A DNA stretch of 64,000 bases from Lepiota brunneoincarnata (GCA_023014365.1 JAEBUN010000008.1:434001-498000), one strand, 5' to 3'; positions 11,404 through 23,252 are shown, numbered from the stretch's first letter. Numbers and translations are program-made. The notes: generated by a model not told the origin, from the letters alone.

Positions 11404-14400
11404 TCACCCGCGAGCCCAGCCAGGCGCGGGTGTGAATGTAGAATACCTATGTCCGCAAAACCAAAACAAGTCAACTACCTGGAAAAGGCAAGGAGTAATG
11501 AAAACTGACGGTACCGTCGCACCATCGCCTTTCGCCTTCTCAACTTGTAAGGTAAAGCGCAGCTGTCCGCTGCTGGGTTCCCGATCTATTGCGCACCAGT
11601 TCCTTCGGCCCATGATGTACTTCATTTTGCGAGGAGATCCGTTAGTGTCCACTGCAAACAGGGGTAACTAAAAAAAAATTCAGGGAAACACCCAACGCTA
11701 CTATGATAGGTTCTAACCGTACCATCGACTCAGTCGGTCTCACTATGGTGGAGTGTTTTGTGAATCTTCGTGGAAAGTTGGTTAACCATCGTAAGGACAG
11801 CGTTGGGCCTGAAGCTAGAATTAGTACCACCCGCACATTGAGGACGAAATGACCTACGGAGGAGTATTGACAATAGCGCCTAGTGGAATTCAGTGTCACC
11901 GAACAAGTAACCACTCATGATACCCACTTGTTACCACATTCAGCATATATCTATGATCGATCTCCGGTGGAACTTCTCCGTCTTTCTTTCCCCTGAATGT
12001 TTTCAGTACACCAACAGCAGCACAGTGTACATCTCCCGATAAGAATGTGATCCTCAGCCGTTGAGATCTCGCGATGATCTGCAGCTGTTTGATCAACCAG
12101 TTGCGTTCCTTCTAAATCGTAGGAGAGTTAGGCAGCATGATCAGGAGCGGTACAGTTCTGCTGACCTTATGAGAGCGAGCGGTCCAGTGATCATTCAAGT
12201 CATCCAACAGTTCAGCCTCGGCATTGAATTTGTTGACGAAACCCGATAAACCAAGGCTGCCACTGCGGCCAAGGGCGACCAGAGGATTGAACTTTGACTC
12301 GAGGGCAGTTTCTAGAAAGACCATGCGAGGATAAGCGATGGGAATTCCGGTTTGAACTACGAGATGTTCCACGTTTCGCCGGTAGAGCTCGGATCCGTCC
12401 AAACACCTTGTCATACTCGAAAGGACTGCAAACCTGTTCCTTCTTTCGCTCAGCTCTGCAGGATCAGTATGAGCTCCAATTAGCTGGTTATGTTTAACGC
12501 CGCACTGGCCTGCAGTCCAGCATTAATAATGCTATCCGAGGTCCCATGTTAACCAGGAATGAGTGTGAATGAATTCTAATATATGGCCCCGGTTGCCCTA
12601 GAAGAAGTGACTTGTACACATGCTGTCCTGGAGCATCGTTCGATCCGTCGAGTTCCGCTATAGTTTTGAGTTAGCAAGGGAGAAGTCGAAGGTTCATATC
12701 GACACACGATTGATGAAGCACTGAAAGAGCAGGAAGAAGAAATAGCCTCGGGCACCGATACTAAGTGGCCAATTAAATCAACTTCGTCGGAAGAAAAATT
12801 ACAACCAACTGCCGGAACACAGGTGCTTGTTGCATATCCTCAGGATCTAATTTCAACAACATTTGTGATAAGAGCAGTTTCCCCTCTATTAGCCAGTGAC
12901 TCACAGCTTCCGAAGCCGTCAATCTTCAGTCAATAACGAATCAGATATGAATTCGAACCCAGTGTGTTCAAAAACCGTACCAAATCTATGTGCAGGGTTC
13001 AAGGCTGGTCATTCATGTTAATCAGGCGAAGACGTACCATGATCGTCTATTTGTCCAAGAGTCCAGTAAGCTTTCAGCAATGTGAACTACAATTTCTGAA
13101 TACCCGCGCACCACACATATTGATCATTGGACTAGGGGGGAGAAAATTTGGACAAATCCATTTAAAGAAGAGCGCAAACCTGACTCACATAGAACTGTTC
13201 GCTCTTGCGAAAGCACCTCGCCTGAAGCTGTGGCAATAGTGATTAAACAAGAATCTGTCAATACAAGATTTTAAGTCCTCTGTCAGCGGAAACTGTTTCC
13301 TCTCTTCAGGTTTCTTTGACACCCATTCCTGCAATTCTGGTTCACGGATCAGGCTGTCGCAGTATACTTGATCTCCACCACCCACAAGGGCATGGAAAGG
13401 AGTCTCTGCGTGCTTGCTTAATAGATCTACCCAAACAGGGTCATAGCCGGACTTGAAGCCTGGTCCCCTGAAATCATCGGGGTTGATGCCCGCAGAGAAG
13501 CCATTACACTGAGTCGGCTATCAGGGTGGTGTAGGCGGAAATTACTCGACTACTCACCGAATGCGCGGCCCAACGCATGTTTTGATTCCGGCCAGGCACA
13601 TAGAAATTAAGGGCCTGGCCATGGTTGATCCGATACGTGATCTCCATCTCGTGGTCGCAGAGGGGAATCTTGATCAAGAAACGCCAGAAAGTGAAAGTTC
13701 TGAATTAAGTATATCGAGTGTCAGTGGAACAGTGACGTCAATTCTGCGGTCTCAGGTCCCATACCATAGCTCACCTTCCAGAGCTACCATAAACCCAGAT
13801 CTCTTGTCCGTATGAATCTTCTCTGCTGGCGCGAGGCCCTGCATTGACGGTGGTTGTAGCGGAAAGGGAGGTTTTGGGCGAATTAGGCATCACGACTGGG
13901 TGGGGATCGGCGGGATGCGGTCCAAGATCGAAGGAGATAGTACCTCGACGTCGGGGATGGCCATTGCTAGTGAAGGTGTTGGACGAAGATGTTTGTGGTG
14001 AGGGAGGGTACGAGGGTGCTTGATTTCCGTTCGCCTGCGTGTGGGGAGTGAGCTTGTCGGGGTCCCATTCGTAGGTGAGTCGAGGATGGGGGTCATAAAT
14101 GGATCCGGAATCCGCGGTTATGACGAGGGCAGCACCATGCCAAACGCCGTGCGAATCAATGGTATCGTATCTACAATGGAGAAGATCAAAAAAGAATAAC
14201 ATTTCGGACGCGACGGGGTGGACTCACTTGAGTAGTGGCCCACACATGAACTATATCTCTCATGAGATCTATTGAGCCGAAGAACAAAGTCATGTCGCAC
14301 CTGCAGGTGAGGTTCCATCCTCGCTACTCGCAATAGCTGTGATCGCTCAACGGCACTGAGCTGCGTAAGTCTTTCGGTCGATAGGGTCGGTTGTGGATGA

Positions 14401-14824
14401 GCGGGGTATGGTAGCCGATTGTTTGGTTGCTGCGAAGGAAAACTTGGGACCCTCTCGTGGGGGGCTGAAACTCCGGTGTCATAATGAGTGCTTGGAAGCC
14501 CGTCGTTTGGGACCAGCAGTGCAGGGTTAGGTGAGGAGTGAACTTGATACGGAGGTCGTCCGTCCTTGGGAGGTATCGGAGGAGGAATGGGAGAGGTGGG
14601 AGGTGAAGTATGTGGGAGACCGTAGAAGCCGCCGATGAAGGTTTCCTCCATTGGCCCCACTTGTTCGATTGCGCCATATTGGCCACCATGGGCAGCGAAA
14701 TACTCCGATTCCTGATTGTGTGGTGGAACAACGAGGCGGTTTGGGTATTGGTGGTCGTGTTTTACGACTGCAAGCAACTTACTTTCTGTGCGCGGCGGTG
14801 GGCATGCCACCCAGCGTTGTCCAT
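11404..14824 (-). CDS. PhoD-like metallophosphatase
   Basis: A fungal PhoD-like phosphatase of the binuclear metal-dependent superfamily. The start MDNAGWHAHRRAQK is followed by an intron and a long Pro/Ser-rich disordered N-terminus (about 14330-14711), then FMCGPLLKYDTIDSHGVWHG, ALVGGGDQVYCDS (metal-site GGGDQ), SIPMINMCDDHDLIDGFGSYP (DDHD metal motif), LVNMGPRIALL, and FLSGDVHCAAVG (GDVH metal motif). The C-terminal part reads FVDTNGSPRKMKYIMGRR and ends PAPGWARG. The DDHD region is built from consecutive 20, 9, 5 and 19-nt exons (13112-13131, 13038-13046, 12981-12985, 12905-12923), all in phase. No signal peptide is seen. Substrate unknown. Upstream and divergent lies the 15479 orphan. 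Confidence 0.88.
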
Positions 14825-15478
14825 GTTGGGTTTGTCAGGAGGGAATTACTCAAAGTTTCGGCAAAGTATGACAAGGGATCCAAATAGGCTTGTCTTTGAT
14901 TTTAAGACCGGGTTTAGCCACGGTGGCAGTGCCAGAACAAACCAGCCCTGAAATTGGAACACCGCACTTGTATCTTCTCGTGCCCACGACTCGGTCGATG
15001 GCTATGCACAACGTTCGGGAGTGCGTTGAGCTGGGACCGGGGGTTAGATAGCGCACGAAGACAAGAGGGTGGTTAGGGTGAGAGGAACCTATGCTCTTCG
15101 GTTCCCTGTCCTGGATCCGATAGCGCCTGGATCACCGGGTGTGCCGAGGGAATTCAATGAGCGGAAATGTTGCAGTGCACCAAGAGACGGTCAGTATCCC
15201 CTCACGCAGCTCAACAACCCACGAGACTGCCGAGCAAACCAAACAGCGGCCACGGAGCGTCATTGTGACCCTTGCCGATGAGATCACAACGTCACCTCAC
15301 GTGGACGGGGGGAGCCGAATGATCTGCTTAGTTCGAGATTTGTGCTAGTGTCCGTAGTTGTTCTTTCCCGAGTCACTACCATCCCATCGGTGGTGTTTTT
15401 CTGGCTGTTGTCTTTCCCGTCTCTCTTTTCTTATATTTATACTTACTTTATACCTCTACCTACTTTTCACCACTCACC
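14825..15478. promoter_or_regulatory. bidirectional promoter, PhoD-like gene / 15479 orphan
   Basis: A 654-base region separates two divergent start codons, so it should carry both promoters. The right end is pyrimidine-rich, with several T/C runs just before the orphan ATG, as is usual for highly used fungal start sites. Confidence 0.5.
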
Positions 15479-16523
15479 ATGACCGAGTACGACTATTCCC
15501 CCGAAGCCTACGAAAAGTACCTCGCAACCCAGGATCGCATAGCCCGATGGGTTAACCACACCAACCGCTCTCCTCTCAGCAACCCATTTACTGCTGCGAC
15601 TCCTGCCGTTCGCGGCAGCAACCTCCCGACTCCAGACGACGAGGCAGGCACCCTGCGTCACCATTCCTCACCCAAACGTTCACCCGAATACCACCGCAAG
15701 CAGCAGTCAAAATCGCATACCCGCCCACCATCCCCAGATTTATCGAAGAGGCCAGCTTCATCTAGACAACGCTCTATGTCCTATTCTACCCCCACCCCTC
15801 GCCCTCCACCCACTCGATCCCAGACAGCCCCCCACCAACCGAGAACCCACCATCCTGAGCCCGTCTCGCGAGACCGCTCCGGACGCTCCTCGCGAACCTC
15901 GTCCTCTACCCAACCATTCTCAGCGTCAGCAGTATACTTGCCTCCCTCGTCGTCCTCGAGGCCCAACTCATCGTCGACGGTGAAGAGCTACCCTTACCCC
16001 TTCCCTCATCAACAATACCCGAACTATGGCACCGTCCGCCCAAGAGAACCACTGCGCTCGAACACCGCCCCTGCTCATATGCCACCTTTTCCGATGGATA
16101 AAACTTCTCCCTACGGCTACGCCACAGGACACAGCTTTCCATACCAATCCGAAAAGCCCTCCGCTCATGTCTATCCATCCAACGCGGCACCAGTCCTAGT
16201 TTCCCTGCCGAATGGCAGTCATACGTACATGCTGCCTCCGCAATCACAAAACATTGACATCTCCAAGGTACGTGCAATTTTCTGACGCCGTGTCATATCA
16301 CTGACAAAATTTGATCTCGTATGACTAGATCCCGCAGCAGCCGCAGTTGCCATTCTCTGTCTATGAGCGTCCGCCAAAGAAACAGCTCCCACTCTTGAAA
16401 CGTCTCTTTACAGGTTTTGGAAGCGGCAAACATAGTCGTTCACAGTCGTCTGGGGTCCGTACCCCGGACCCTAGCCCTACCAAATCAAAACTGAGGCAAA
16501 GGAGATCCAGCTTCAAACTCTAG
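15479..16523 (+). CDS. conserved-looking disordered orphan protein
   Basis: Function unknown. Two exons (15479-16267 and 16329-16523) give 327 residues with one clean GT-AG intron. The N-terminus MTEYDYSPEAYEKYLATQ looks like a short ordered helix; the remainder is Pro/Ser/Thr/Arg-rich and predicted disordered, with many SP and TP sites. The C-terminus is basic (KKQLPLLKRLFTGFG and LRQRRSSFKL), suggesting membrane or nucleic-acid contact or a nuclear signal, but this is speculation. Codon use, pyrimidine-rich leader and intron support a real gene. No transmembrane segment or signal peptide is seen. Confidence 0.75.
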
Positions 16524-17085
16524 TTCCGTGCCGTTGTGCCGTTTTGTCAACGTCGGTTCCGGTATCAATCTCTCAAAAGTTTACTACCTAATATCAGAGA
16601 CCTCTTTCCTTTTTCTTACTCCTCAGGACGGTTCCCTTTCCATTATATTTATTATTGCTTCTTTTATACACTTTCCCTTTTTCTCCTGTGATACCTTTTT
16701 AGAACTGTATCATACTGTTTTTCCGACATTTGATACCTTATAGAGCCTAATGCCGAGGACACCTCGATACTACCACCCACCTTTTCCGTTTTGTATTGCG
16801 TTGCGTACCTACCTCTGTAGTGGATGTGTAATTACTTAGTATGATTGACTGTTACTCTGCTTGAGCTTTCTGTACATCTCGGGCGCCAGTTTCTCTGTCC
16901 ATGGCTACAATTTTGTATGCACGCCGTCGGGCAAACGCTAACAAAACAAAAACAAAAAATGAGAAGCGCTGGTTTGTCAGGAGATGGGAATTTATTTGTT
17001 CATGATCATTCTAAACGATGCCACATATGTAAAACCTAGGCAACGGCTATGTCACAATAAACCCTATCACATCGCTTGGGGCGCT
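16524..17085. other. convergent 3' UTR region
   Basis: T-rich sequence between the 3' ends of the orphan and SRV2. It shows no gene; it probably contains both polyadenylation regions. Confidence 0.5.
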
Positions 17086-19002
17086 CTAACCAACATGCTC
17101 CACGACGCTTGTTACCAATTTCCCATCTTTCACAACAGTCCTCAACATCTCCGGGACAGCATGTTCATCAAATACACCCTCTTCTTCACCCTCTACTGGT
17201 AAATTCACGTTGATAGCACTGCACTTGGCTGTAGTAATTTCTGCGGCCAAACTTTCCTTGGAGAGGTAAATGACCCCGGAATCGGTGTTGTCCACTTGGA
17301 TCATTGGTACCGTGCCTGTGACTTGGACCGCAAAGGAGGGGGAGGCAGTAATCGAGATTGAGGAGACAACAGATCCAACAAGAATAGAGGTTTTGTTGCT
17401 GCGGACTAGAGGAGCATTGGAGTAATGAGCTCATTTACCCGAAAAATAATAACAGCGGATCGAGAGCGCACCTAGCGTCACTGCATTCACCTTGCCTTTA
17501 ATGACAACAGTAGTGTTACTGCAACCGTAGATGTTGACGACCTGGTTGAGAGATGTCTCCTCAACAGTGATTACGGCGTTGTTCTCTTGGTTCTCCTAAT
17601 CAAATACGTCAGTCGGTGATCCTGCTACAAAAGTTTTTTTTAGCCCGCGCACAATCAGCCACTTGCTTCCATCTAAAATAAATTTGGGAGGCTTTTTGCC
17701 TGCCAAAGCGGCGGGTTTCGTCGGACGGACAGGTTTCTTGCCCGCTGCTCAAATAAATGAACCACTGAGGAAGCACAAGCTGGGATCGACGCACGAGTTG
17801 ATCCAGACGAAGAAGGGACGGTACTTCCTGCTCTCAACGCAGGATTTTTGTGGGTCATTTCACTCTTATCGACTTTCCTTAAGCCCTTGGTCACTTCCTC
17901 ACCACAGTTAAGCTCAGCGAATACAGCAGCGGCACCGCCAGGGGGCTGGGCTTGCGCAGGGGGGTTCTTGAAATGCTCAACAGTGGGTCCCTATCGATGT
18001 AATGAGCTCATAACTGGTGAAAACAGGGGTAATGAAACCGTGCCCGTTCGTTCCACGTGAGACCAGACTTGTAAAACTCCCCGGCATGATCTCGGACAGC
18101 ATCGAGAATGCCGCTGAGGCCACGGCACCACTCGACGTGACGAGGGTCCCTGGAAGCAGAAAGGAGAGACACATAAATAACATACGGTATGAATCGCTGA
18201 CAGCTCTCACTTTTCTTTGAAATCCTTCATCACCCTGTTTCCATAGTATTCCGAAGACTCCTTGACATCCCTCACGTATTGCGCAGGTTTATCCTGATTA
18301 CCGAGTTTATCACCGGTGAAGAAGACAAAGGAAGAGGTAGACGCACATTTACAACCCAAGCGACAGCAACAGCCGCCTCAGAGGCGAATTGTAAGTGACC
18401 AAAGGTTTCCCTTTCCCGTCGATTTGAATCTTTGGCTTTGCCAAACGCCTCAATTGCTTTCTGGATGGGTGCGAGCAAGCTCTCAAATGCCTGTTGGTCT
18501 GGCTTCTGACAAGACTCCACGACGGATAGGAAACTGCGGAGCTCCTCGTATTCTTTAGAAACTAACATTGCCTGGAGACTCCAGGAATTAGATTCACGAG
18601 CTGTTCTATAAAAACGATGAAAGACCCACGATTTCGTTAATGAGTGGAATGTTCAAGCTACCAGATAGCTCAATCCATGGCTTGATCTTTCCTTTAACAA
18701 CGTTCTCATCAAACGCGGTGATACTGGGAGACACAATGACTCCGGGCAAGGGTGGTGGAGGAGGGGGCGGTGGAGGGGGAGGAAGGGTGAAAGATGCGGT
18801 AGCAGGTGATTTAGCGAGTGATGCGGTACTGTTTGTGGTGCCTAGATGAGGTTGTAGAGTAGCGATGTCCTCGAGACGCGATGTTGCAGCTTCCAGGCTG
18901 AGGTTGAACATTGAGCAGCCATCCCACCTCCATCTCGCGCATGATCGCGACGTACCGCTTGATTATTGTAGCGAGCGAATGTAGCCCCTGGTTTGTTGCC
19001 AT
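17086..19002 (-). CDS. SRV2: adenylyl cyclase-associated protein (CAP/Srv2)
   Basis: CAP couples cyclase/Ras signalling to actin turnover, recycling ADP-actin with cofilin. The N-terminus LHSLATIIKRLEAATSRLED carries the cyclase-binding RLE heptads. A run of eleven prolines (LPPPPPPPPPPPLPG) follows, then the helical folded domain (IKPWIELSGSL, YEELRS, FESLLAPIQKA, DPRHVEWCRGLSGILDAV). Next come a short Pro-poor linker, the WH2 motif GLRKVDKSEMTHKN, and the beta-helix CARP domain (KPPKFILDGSKWLIVENQE to the end VVKDGKLVTSVVEHVG). The junction after LTWNER only keeps frame with a GC donor (intron about 17991-18043). The usual proline stretch before WH2 is reduced here. Identity is secure; two internal junctions are uncertain. 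Confidence 0.92.
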
Positions 19003-20079
19003 TGCTGATTGAGATTGCGAGACTAGGACAGCCGGTAGATGTACCTGCTTAGAGGTACGCGCAAGGATGGCACGGTTAATGGATTCTGCAACAGCGGCGT
19101 GTCGGGATGTCCCGATCAGTGTTCATCTGGTCGCGCTGTCAACAAGCATCAGCCTAGGATTCGTGATACTTGTGGCTCATAGATGGTCCACTCTCCTGAC
19201 CTTGTATTCCATCTGTGGCCCCTCGTACTTAAACCCTCGAGGATGTACAAATGCCCTCCCCAATCATTTCTTCATGTTTCCAACTCCAGCTGTGCAGTGG
19301 AATGCCACAACTGCAGCTATTCTCTGTCCCGAAGTTTGGTCATCTGGCCCTCTGCCCCAAAAGCGAGAGTAATACACTCCCAAAGGGTATTTCTTTTGAG
19401 CCACCTTGTGCATGTCCAAACGCCGCACGACAAAGAGGTTCTTGATAACCCTGCCCCGTCCATACGTCTTAGTTTCACCCGCGATAAGCTAACAACTTGC
19501 AGAAGGGTACAAAACTAGCATTCCTTCCTTGTGTGTATCTTACCGCGCAAGGCCAAGAGATGGAAATGACCAGGGTTGAGGCAAGCGTTTGTTTTGAATC
19601 ATCCCAGCGGATTGCCGTACCCTCGCACACAGATCATGGTCAATACAAGGCACATACATACCCAGTACTCACTCCTTGTGTTCAGGACCTGACAAGATTC
19701 TATTGTTAACCTGGTTATCGTTGTGTTGGCCTTCTGGTAGCCCTTCCGTTAGCACGGTATGCCATCCTTCCAGGGAGCGGCGCTTCATTTTCAGAACACT
19801 GTAAGGCAGACGGCTCTGCCGGATGAATAGATCGTGTTATACGGACTATGGTAGCGAAGGGTATGTGCGGTCCTGTCGTGTAGAAGAGGACAGTCTTTCA
19901 CGAATTCCCGAGGCTGGTAACCAACTTGACTCCTAGATCTTCGGTCCTACTCGTTCTACGCTTCTCGCTCTCAATAACCCAGCTGCCGCTTTCCGTTTCT
20001 TTCTTTTTTTTCCTTTCTGTTACGCGACATTGACTCGTTCTGGGAAGCGGTTGATGTCGAGCGCCCAAACGACATACTC
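19003..20079. other. intergenic region, SRV2 promoter
   Basis: About 1.08 kb between the SRV2 start and the 3' end of the release-factor gene, both on the minus strand. Plus-strand frames of 100-111 codons at 19067-19518 show no motif or splice structure. I see nothing else supportable. Confidence 0.4.
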
Positions 20080-20701
20080 TCACTCTTTTCCAAGCTCTGT
20101 GTTTTGTTTGGCGATAGCCTTTTTCTTTGCTTTCCTGCGCCTTCTACGTTCTCGTTCTATCTGCCTCGCGCGCCTTATCTCCTCTTTCGATAGACCGGGG
20201 TTCGTCATTTGATCCAGCTGTGTTGTTGTTTACGCCCATTGGTGCCGGGATAACGGAAATATAAATGATAAAAACGTGCCTTCCCGAGGAGCATCTTCCG
20301 TGCAATTTTTCTGTTCTGTGCCAGCGATCGTGTCTCTTGACAAGCAACCCGGATGCCAGTTGGCTTATGCAGGATTTGTACATTGTTTTCAGTCTTGTTA
20401 ATTGATTGACCGCCCTAGCATATGCGCAGAAAAAATCATAGATTACTAGCCCTTCTAACAAACTGGTCGCAACCTTCAAAAGACATACTGGGCCACCTCC
20501 TAAATTAGGCGTCAAAAAACTGTCTGGGCATTATGGAAGGGATAGTCACTCACCACGGACAAAAGATTCTTCTAGGTCTTCTTCTCGAAGCTCAGGAATC
20601 ACACGTTGTTGATGGGCTTTCTTGAGTGCGGAGTAATTTAGATGACGTGGGGATGGAGAGGAGAGAGGGGCAGCCTCAGGCGGAGCAACATCTGAAGACA
20701 T
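20080..20701 (-). CDS. mitochondrial class I peptide chain release factor-like protein (MTRFR/C12orf65 type)
   Basis: A short RF-1-domain protein of the MTRFR / yeast Rso55 kind, expected to release peptides from stalled mitochondrial ribosomes. Exons: 20554-20701, 20489-20499 (11 nt), 20280-20414 and 20080-20217, 144 codons. The catalytic tripeptide is in [15 protein letters not shown], with the sequence before GGQ coded by the 11-nt exon. [16 protein letters not shown] and the C-terminal basic helix ([20 protein letters not shown]) match the family; that tail is the ribosome-binding part. The third intron starts GCACGT and is GC-AG; a GT alternative nearby breaks the frame. The start codon lies 7 bases after the MZM1 stop, and an in-frame intron (20703-20754) could instead join the two genes. 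Confidence 0.85.
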
Positions 20702-20708
20702 GCTGAGA

Positions 20709-21278
20709 TTAGATTATATTTCCGAACTGTCGTATGCAAGCAACGAACACATACGTTTGCTGCCTTTTCCTTGCACTGCGGCTGGACTCTATGGGTTTGG
20801 ATTTTTTAATGGATTCGTTGTCACCCAACTCGGTATCCTTGGTCATTCGCAGGCCTAAAAGCACCTCAGAGCCCGTATCCGGGGGTAAAACATGAATACT
20901 TACGCAAAGTATCTCCTCCATCTTCATTGTTCTTGGGAACTTTGGCGGTTTGTACAACATTCTTTCGTAGAAACATTGCGATATCCTTGGTTAATTGTAT
21001 GCGCTGCTGGTATTCGTCTAGGTTAGATATTGACTGTGCCCCGATGGCGTCATCCCGCATCTTCTGCCGGAAGGCTTCGAGAAGATTCAGACACTGGAAC
21101 TGGAACAACCGATGATGTATACCTATCAGAACTGGCGTATCGCCTGGGAATGGCCGTCGGAAACGTCGTACGGTCATTGTGCTGCAAGAAACATACCAGC
21201 GAATGTAATCGAGGCCGCCCTATACAGGTTGCGATATGCAGAACGGGCAGCAGCTTTCAGTGTCGGCGTAATGGACAT
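20709..21278 (-). CDS. MZM1: LYR-motif complex III assembly factor Mzm1
   Basis: Mzm1/LYRM7 is a matrix chaperone that holds the Rieske iron-sulfur protein before its insertion into complex III. Exons: 21197-21278, 21123-21143, 20904-21074, then 20709-20854. The LYR region reads YRNLYRAASITFAGDTPVL, followed by RDDAIGAQSISNLDEYQ, AMFLRKNVVQTAKV and LRMTKDTELGDNESIK, all family blocks. If the last exon runs on, the protein is 139 aa ending FGNII. Alternatively a GTATGT...CTCAG intron at 20703-20754 removes the stop and continues in frame into the release factor. Histone H1 is divergent on the other side. Confidence 0.9.
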
Positions 21279-21724
21279 GTCCGGAGCAACAAAGAAAAAC
21301 ACTCTGCTGATTGTGATTGGCCTGCCCAAGGCAGTCATGTGACTCCAGCGCTGTGGTTTTGTTGACCCCCCTTTCTGATGGTGTCGGACTCGTTCGTGGT
21401 AATGTGCTTATGAAAGAAAACCATAATGTAGGGGGGGTAGATGCCGTGCCTTTCCCCTCACCTTGAACACTTGCTTCCAATTGCGAAGGGTATGCGACAT
21501 GCGGCAGTGGCGCTGTTTTTTTCTGAATTGTCCTGACGCGTTGATTGAGGCGCGTCAGGTCACGTGCGAAACGCGGTCGTGTAAGTATAAATAAGCGTGG
21601 ATCAGTATGTTATCAGACCCCCCTTTTCCAACCCAGGTTTACGTCCGAAACGTCACCTGCCGCCTGACTCTCCAAGAAACACCCGACAGCCAAATCCGAG
21701 ACGACCCACTCAAATTCTGCGACA
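21279..21724. promoter_or_regulatory. bidirectional promoter MZM1 / histone H1
   Basis: 446 bases separate the two ATGs. Toward H1 there is a CACGTG E-box at 21561-21566 and TATAAATA at 21586-21593, about 130 bases before the H1 ATG, followed by a pyrimidine-rich leader. These are plausible H1 promoter elements by sequence and position only. Confidence 0.5.
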
Positions 21725-22891
21725 ATGAGCCGTAAAGTGATGACGAAGAAGAGGACTAGCAAGTCTGCTCCCCTCTCGGCTCATCCAAGTTGGATCGACA
21801 TGATTAAGGTGAGTGCTGTGCTTATTAGTTGCTCTGCGTGCGCTCGTACATAGCCTCGCTACTCTCATGTCGGGGTTGCAAGCCTGAGATCGAGTTTCCT
21901 CGTGCTGTCGCCGGGGATCTATCTATGCAAATCCTTGTCTTGGCCTTTCCCTTAACATTTGGGGAGATCCTTTTCTTCATTAATTTATTTCCCCAGGAAT
22001 GTATTATTGAACACCCTGAGGATGCCCGTTCTGGTGTCTCGCGCCCGCAAATCAAGAAGTTAGGGCTGGGCTTACCCTCATACACCGTTGTGCTGACTTG
22101 GCTCACAGGTTCGTAGAAACTAAATACAACCTCGAATTCAACACAGCGCAAATTTCACAACTTTCAAGAGCTATCCAAAGGGGCGCGGAAAAAGAAATTT
22201 TCATTCTTCCCAAAGGTGGTCAAATTTGATCCTACCTAGGCAGAAGTTTGTCACTAACTCGACATCAGGTCCCTCTGGTCGTGTTAAACTCACGCCCAAA
22301 ACCAAAGCCACAGAAGTTTTCGCATCTAAAGAGGTATTTCCTTGAGTCTTAAAGCCGTTTCTTTTAAACCCTGATTATATTAGAATAAACCGGCCCCCCA
22401 ACCCAAGGCTACTACTACCAAACCGAAGGCTGCGGCTCCCAAGAAAGCGGCCCCAGCGAAGAAGGCCGCGGTCGCTAATAAACCGGGGAAAAGGGCAGTT
22501 GCGAAGGCCCCTGCGACAAAGTCCAAACCCCCTGCCAAAGCCAAACCCGCTGCCAAACCTCCAGCAAAGAAAGCTGTACAGAGCAAGAGAACTGCTGCTG
22601 CGAAGCCTAGGGCTGCTTCCGGAAAGAAGACGACGACTGCCTCGAAGCGAGGAGCCGCCAAGAAGGCAAGGATCGATTCGCTATCTATCCACCACTCTTA
22701 CTGACCTCATGTGATAGGCTGTTACTGGCACAGCAACTTCTGCAGGGGCAAGAGCGAAGGCTACAAAAGCTTCAAATACGAAGAAAGCTGCTGCCACAAC
22801 GAAGAAAGCACCAGTCAAGAAAGGAGCTTCCGAGCGGGCTGCCAAGCCAGCGCCGAAGGCAGCAACAGCAACAAAATCTAAACGCAGATAA
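21725..22891 (+). CDS. HHO1: linker histone H1
   Basis: H1 binds linker DNA and compacts chromatin. Six exons: 21725-21808, 21997-22058, 22109-22215, 22269-22333, 22384-22665 and 22718-22891, giving 257 residues. The winged-helix domain runs from HPSWIDMIKECIIEHPED through RPQIKKFVETKYNLEFN to IFILPKGPSGRVKL. It is followed by a long Lys/Ala/Pro tail with repeated AKPAAK and KKAA segments ending KSKRR. The fifth intron starts GCAAGG with a CTTACTGAC-like branch site before TGATAG, so it is GC-AG. Without it the frame stops after KARIDSLSIHHSY; with it 57 more residues of typical H1 tail follow in phase. The gene is single-domain, like other fungal H1. Confidence 0.95.
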
Positions 22892-23252
22892 TCCAGTGTT
22901 CGCCATTGGGCTTGGGTCGCTATGTCACTGTACATCTCTCCCGATCTACCTTTCTGGTGCTTTGTAATTTTGCCTATTTCCTCACTACCCGAGACCTCTG
23001 CGTTGACGCATCTGCCAACATATAAATTTATTTCCTTTTATTGCCGATGTTATCTGTACTTTTAGCGCTTGTCCCGTTTGCTGTGGTGAACATTAGTTTT
23101 CGTTATGATATCAAACTTGTTCCCAAACTGGGAGGAGCAGAAGCCTCGGTGAACCATGGTTTCAGGTAAGACCTAAAAAGGGGTTAGGGTCACGGCTCAT
23201 CCTCCATTCTGCCAGCAACAAGCCATCTGCCGACTTTCTCGTTCTCCCAGCA

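Noticed and set aside
18750..18785. G-rich stretch as quadruplex or repeat element
   Set aside because: It is explained by the polyproline codons of SRV2 on the other strand.
19067..19518. Hydrophobic plus-strand ORFs as a small membrane protein
   Set aside because: No conserved motif, overlapping frames of equal length, and position within the SRV2 promoter.
22380..22661. Alanine/phenylalanine-rich membrane-like ORF antisense to H1
   Set aside because: It is the mirror of the Lys/Ala codon pattern of the H1 tail, with no own splice or start context.
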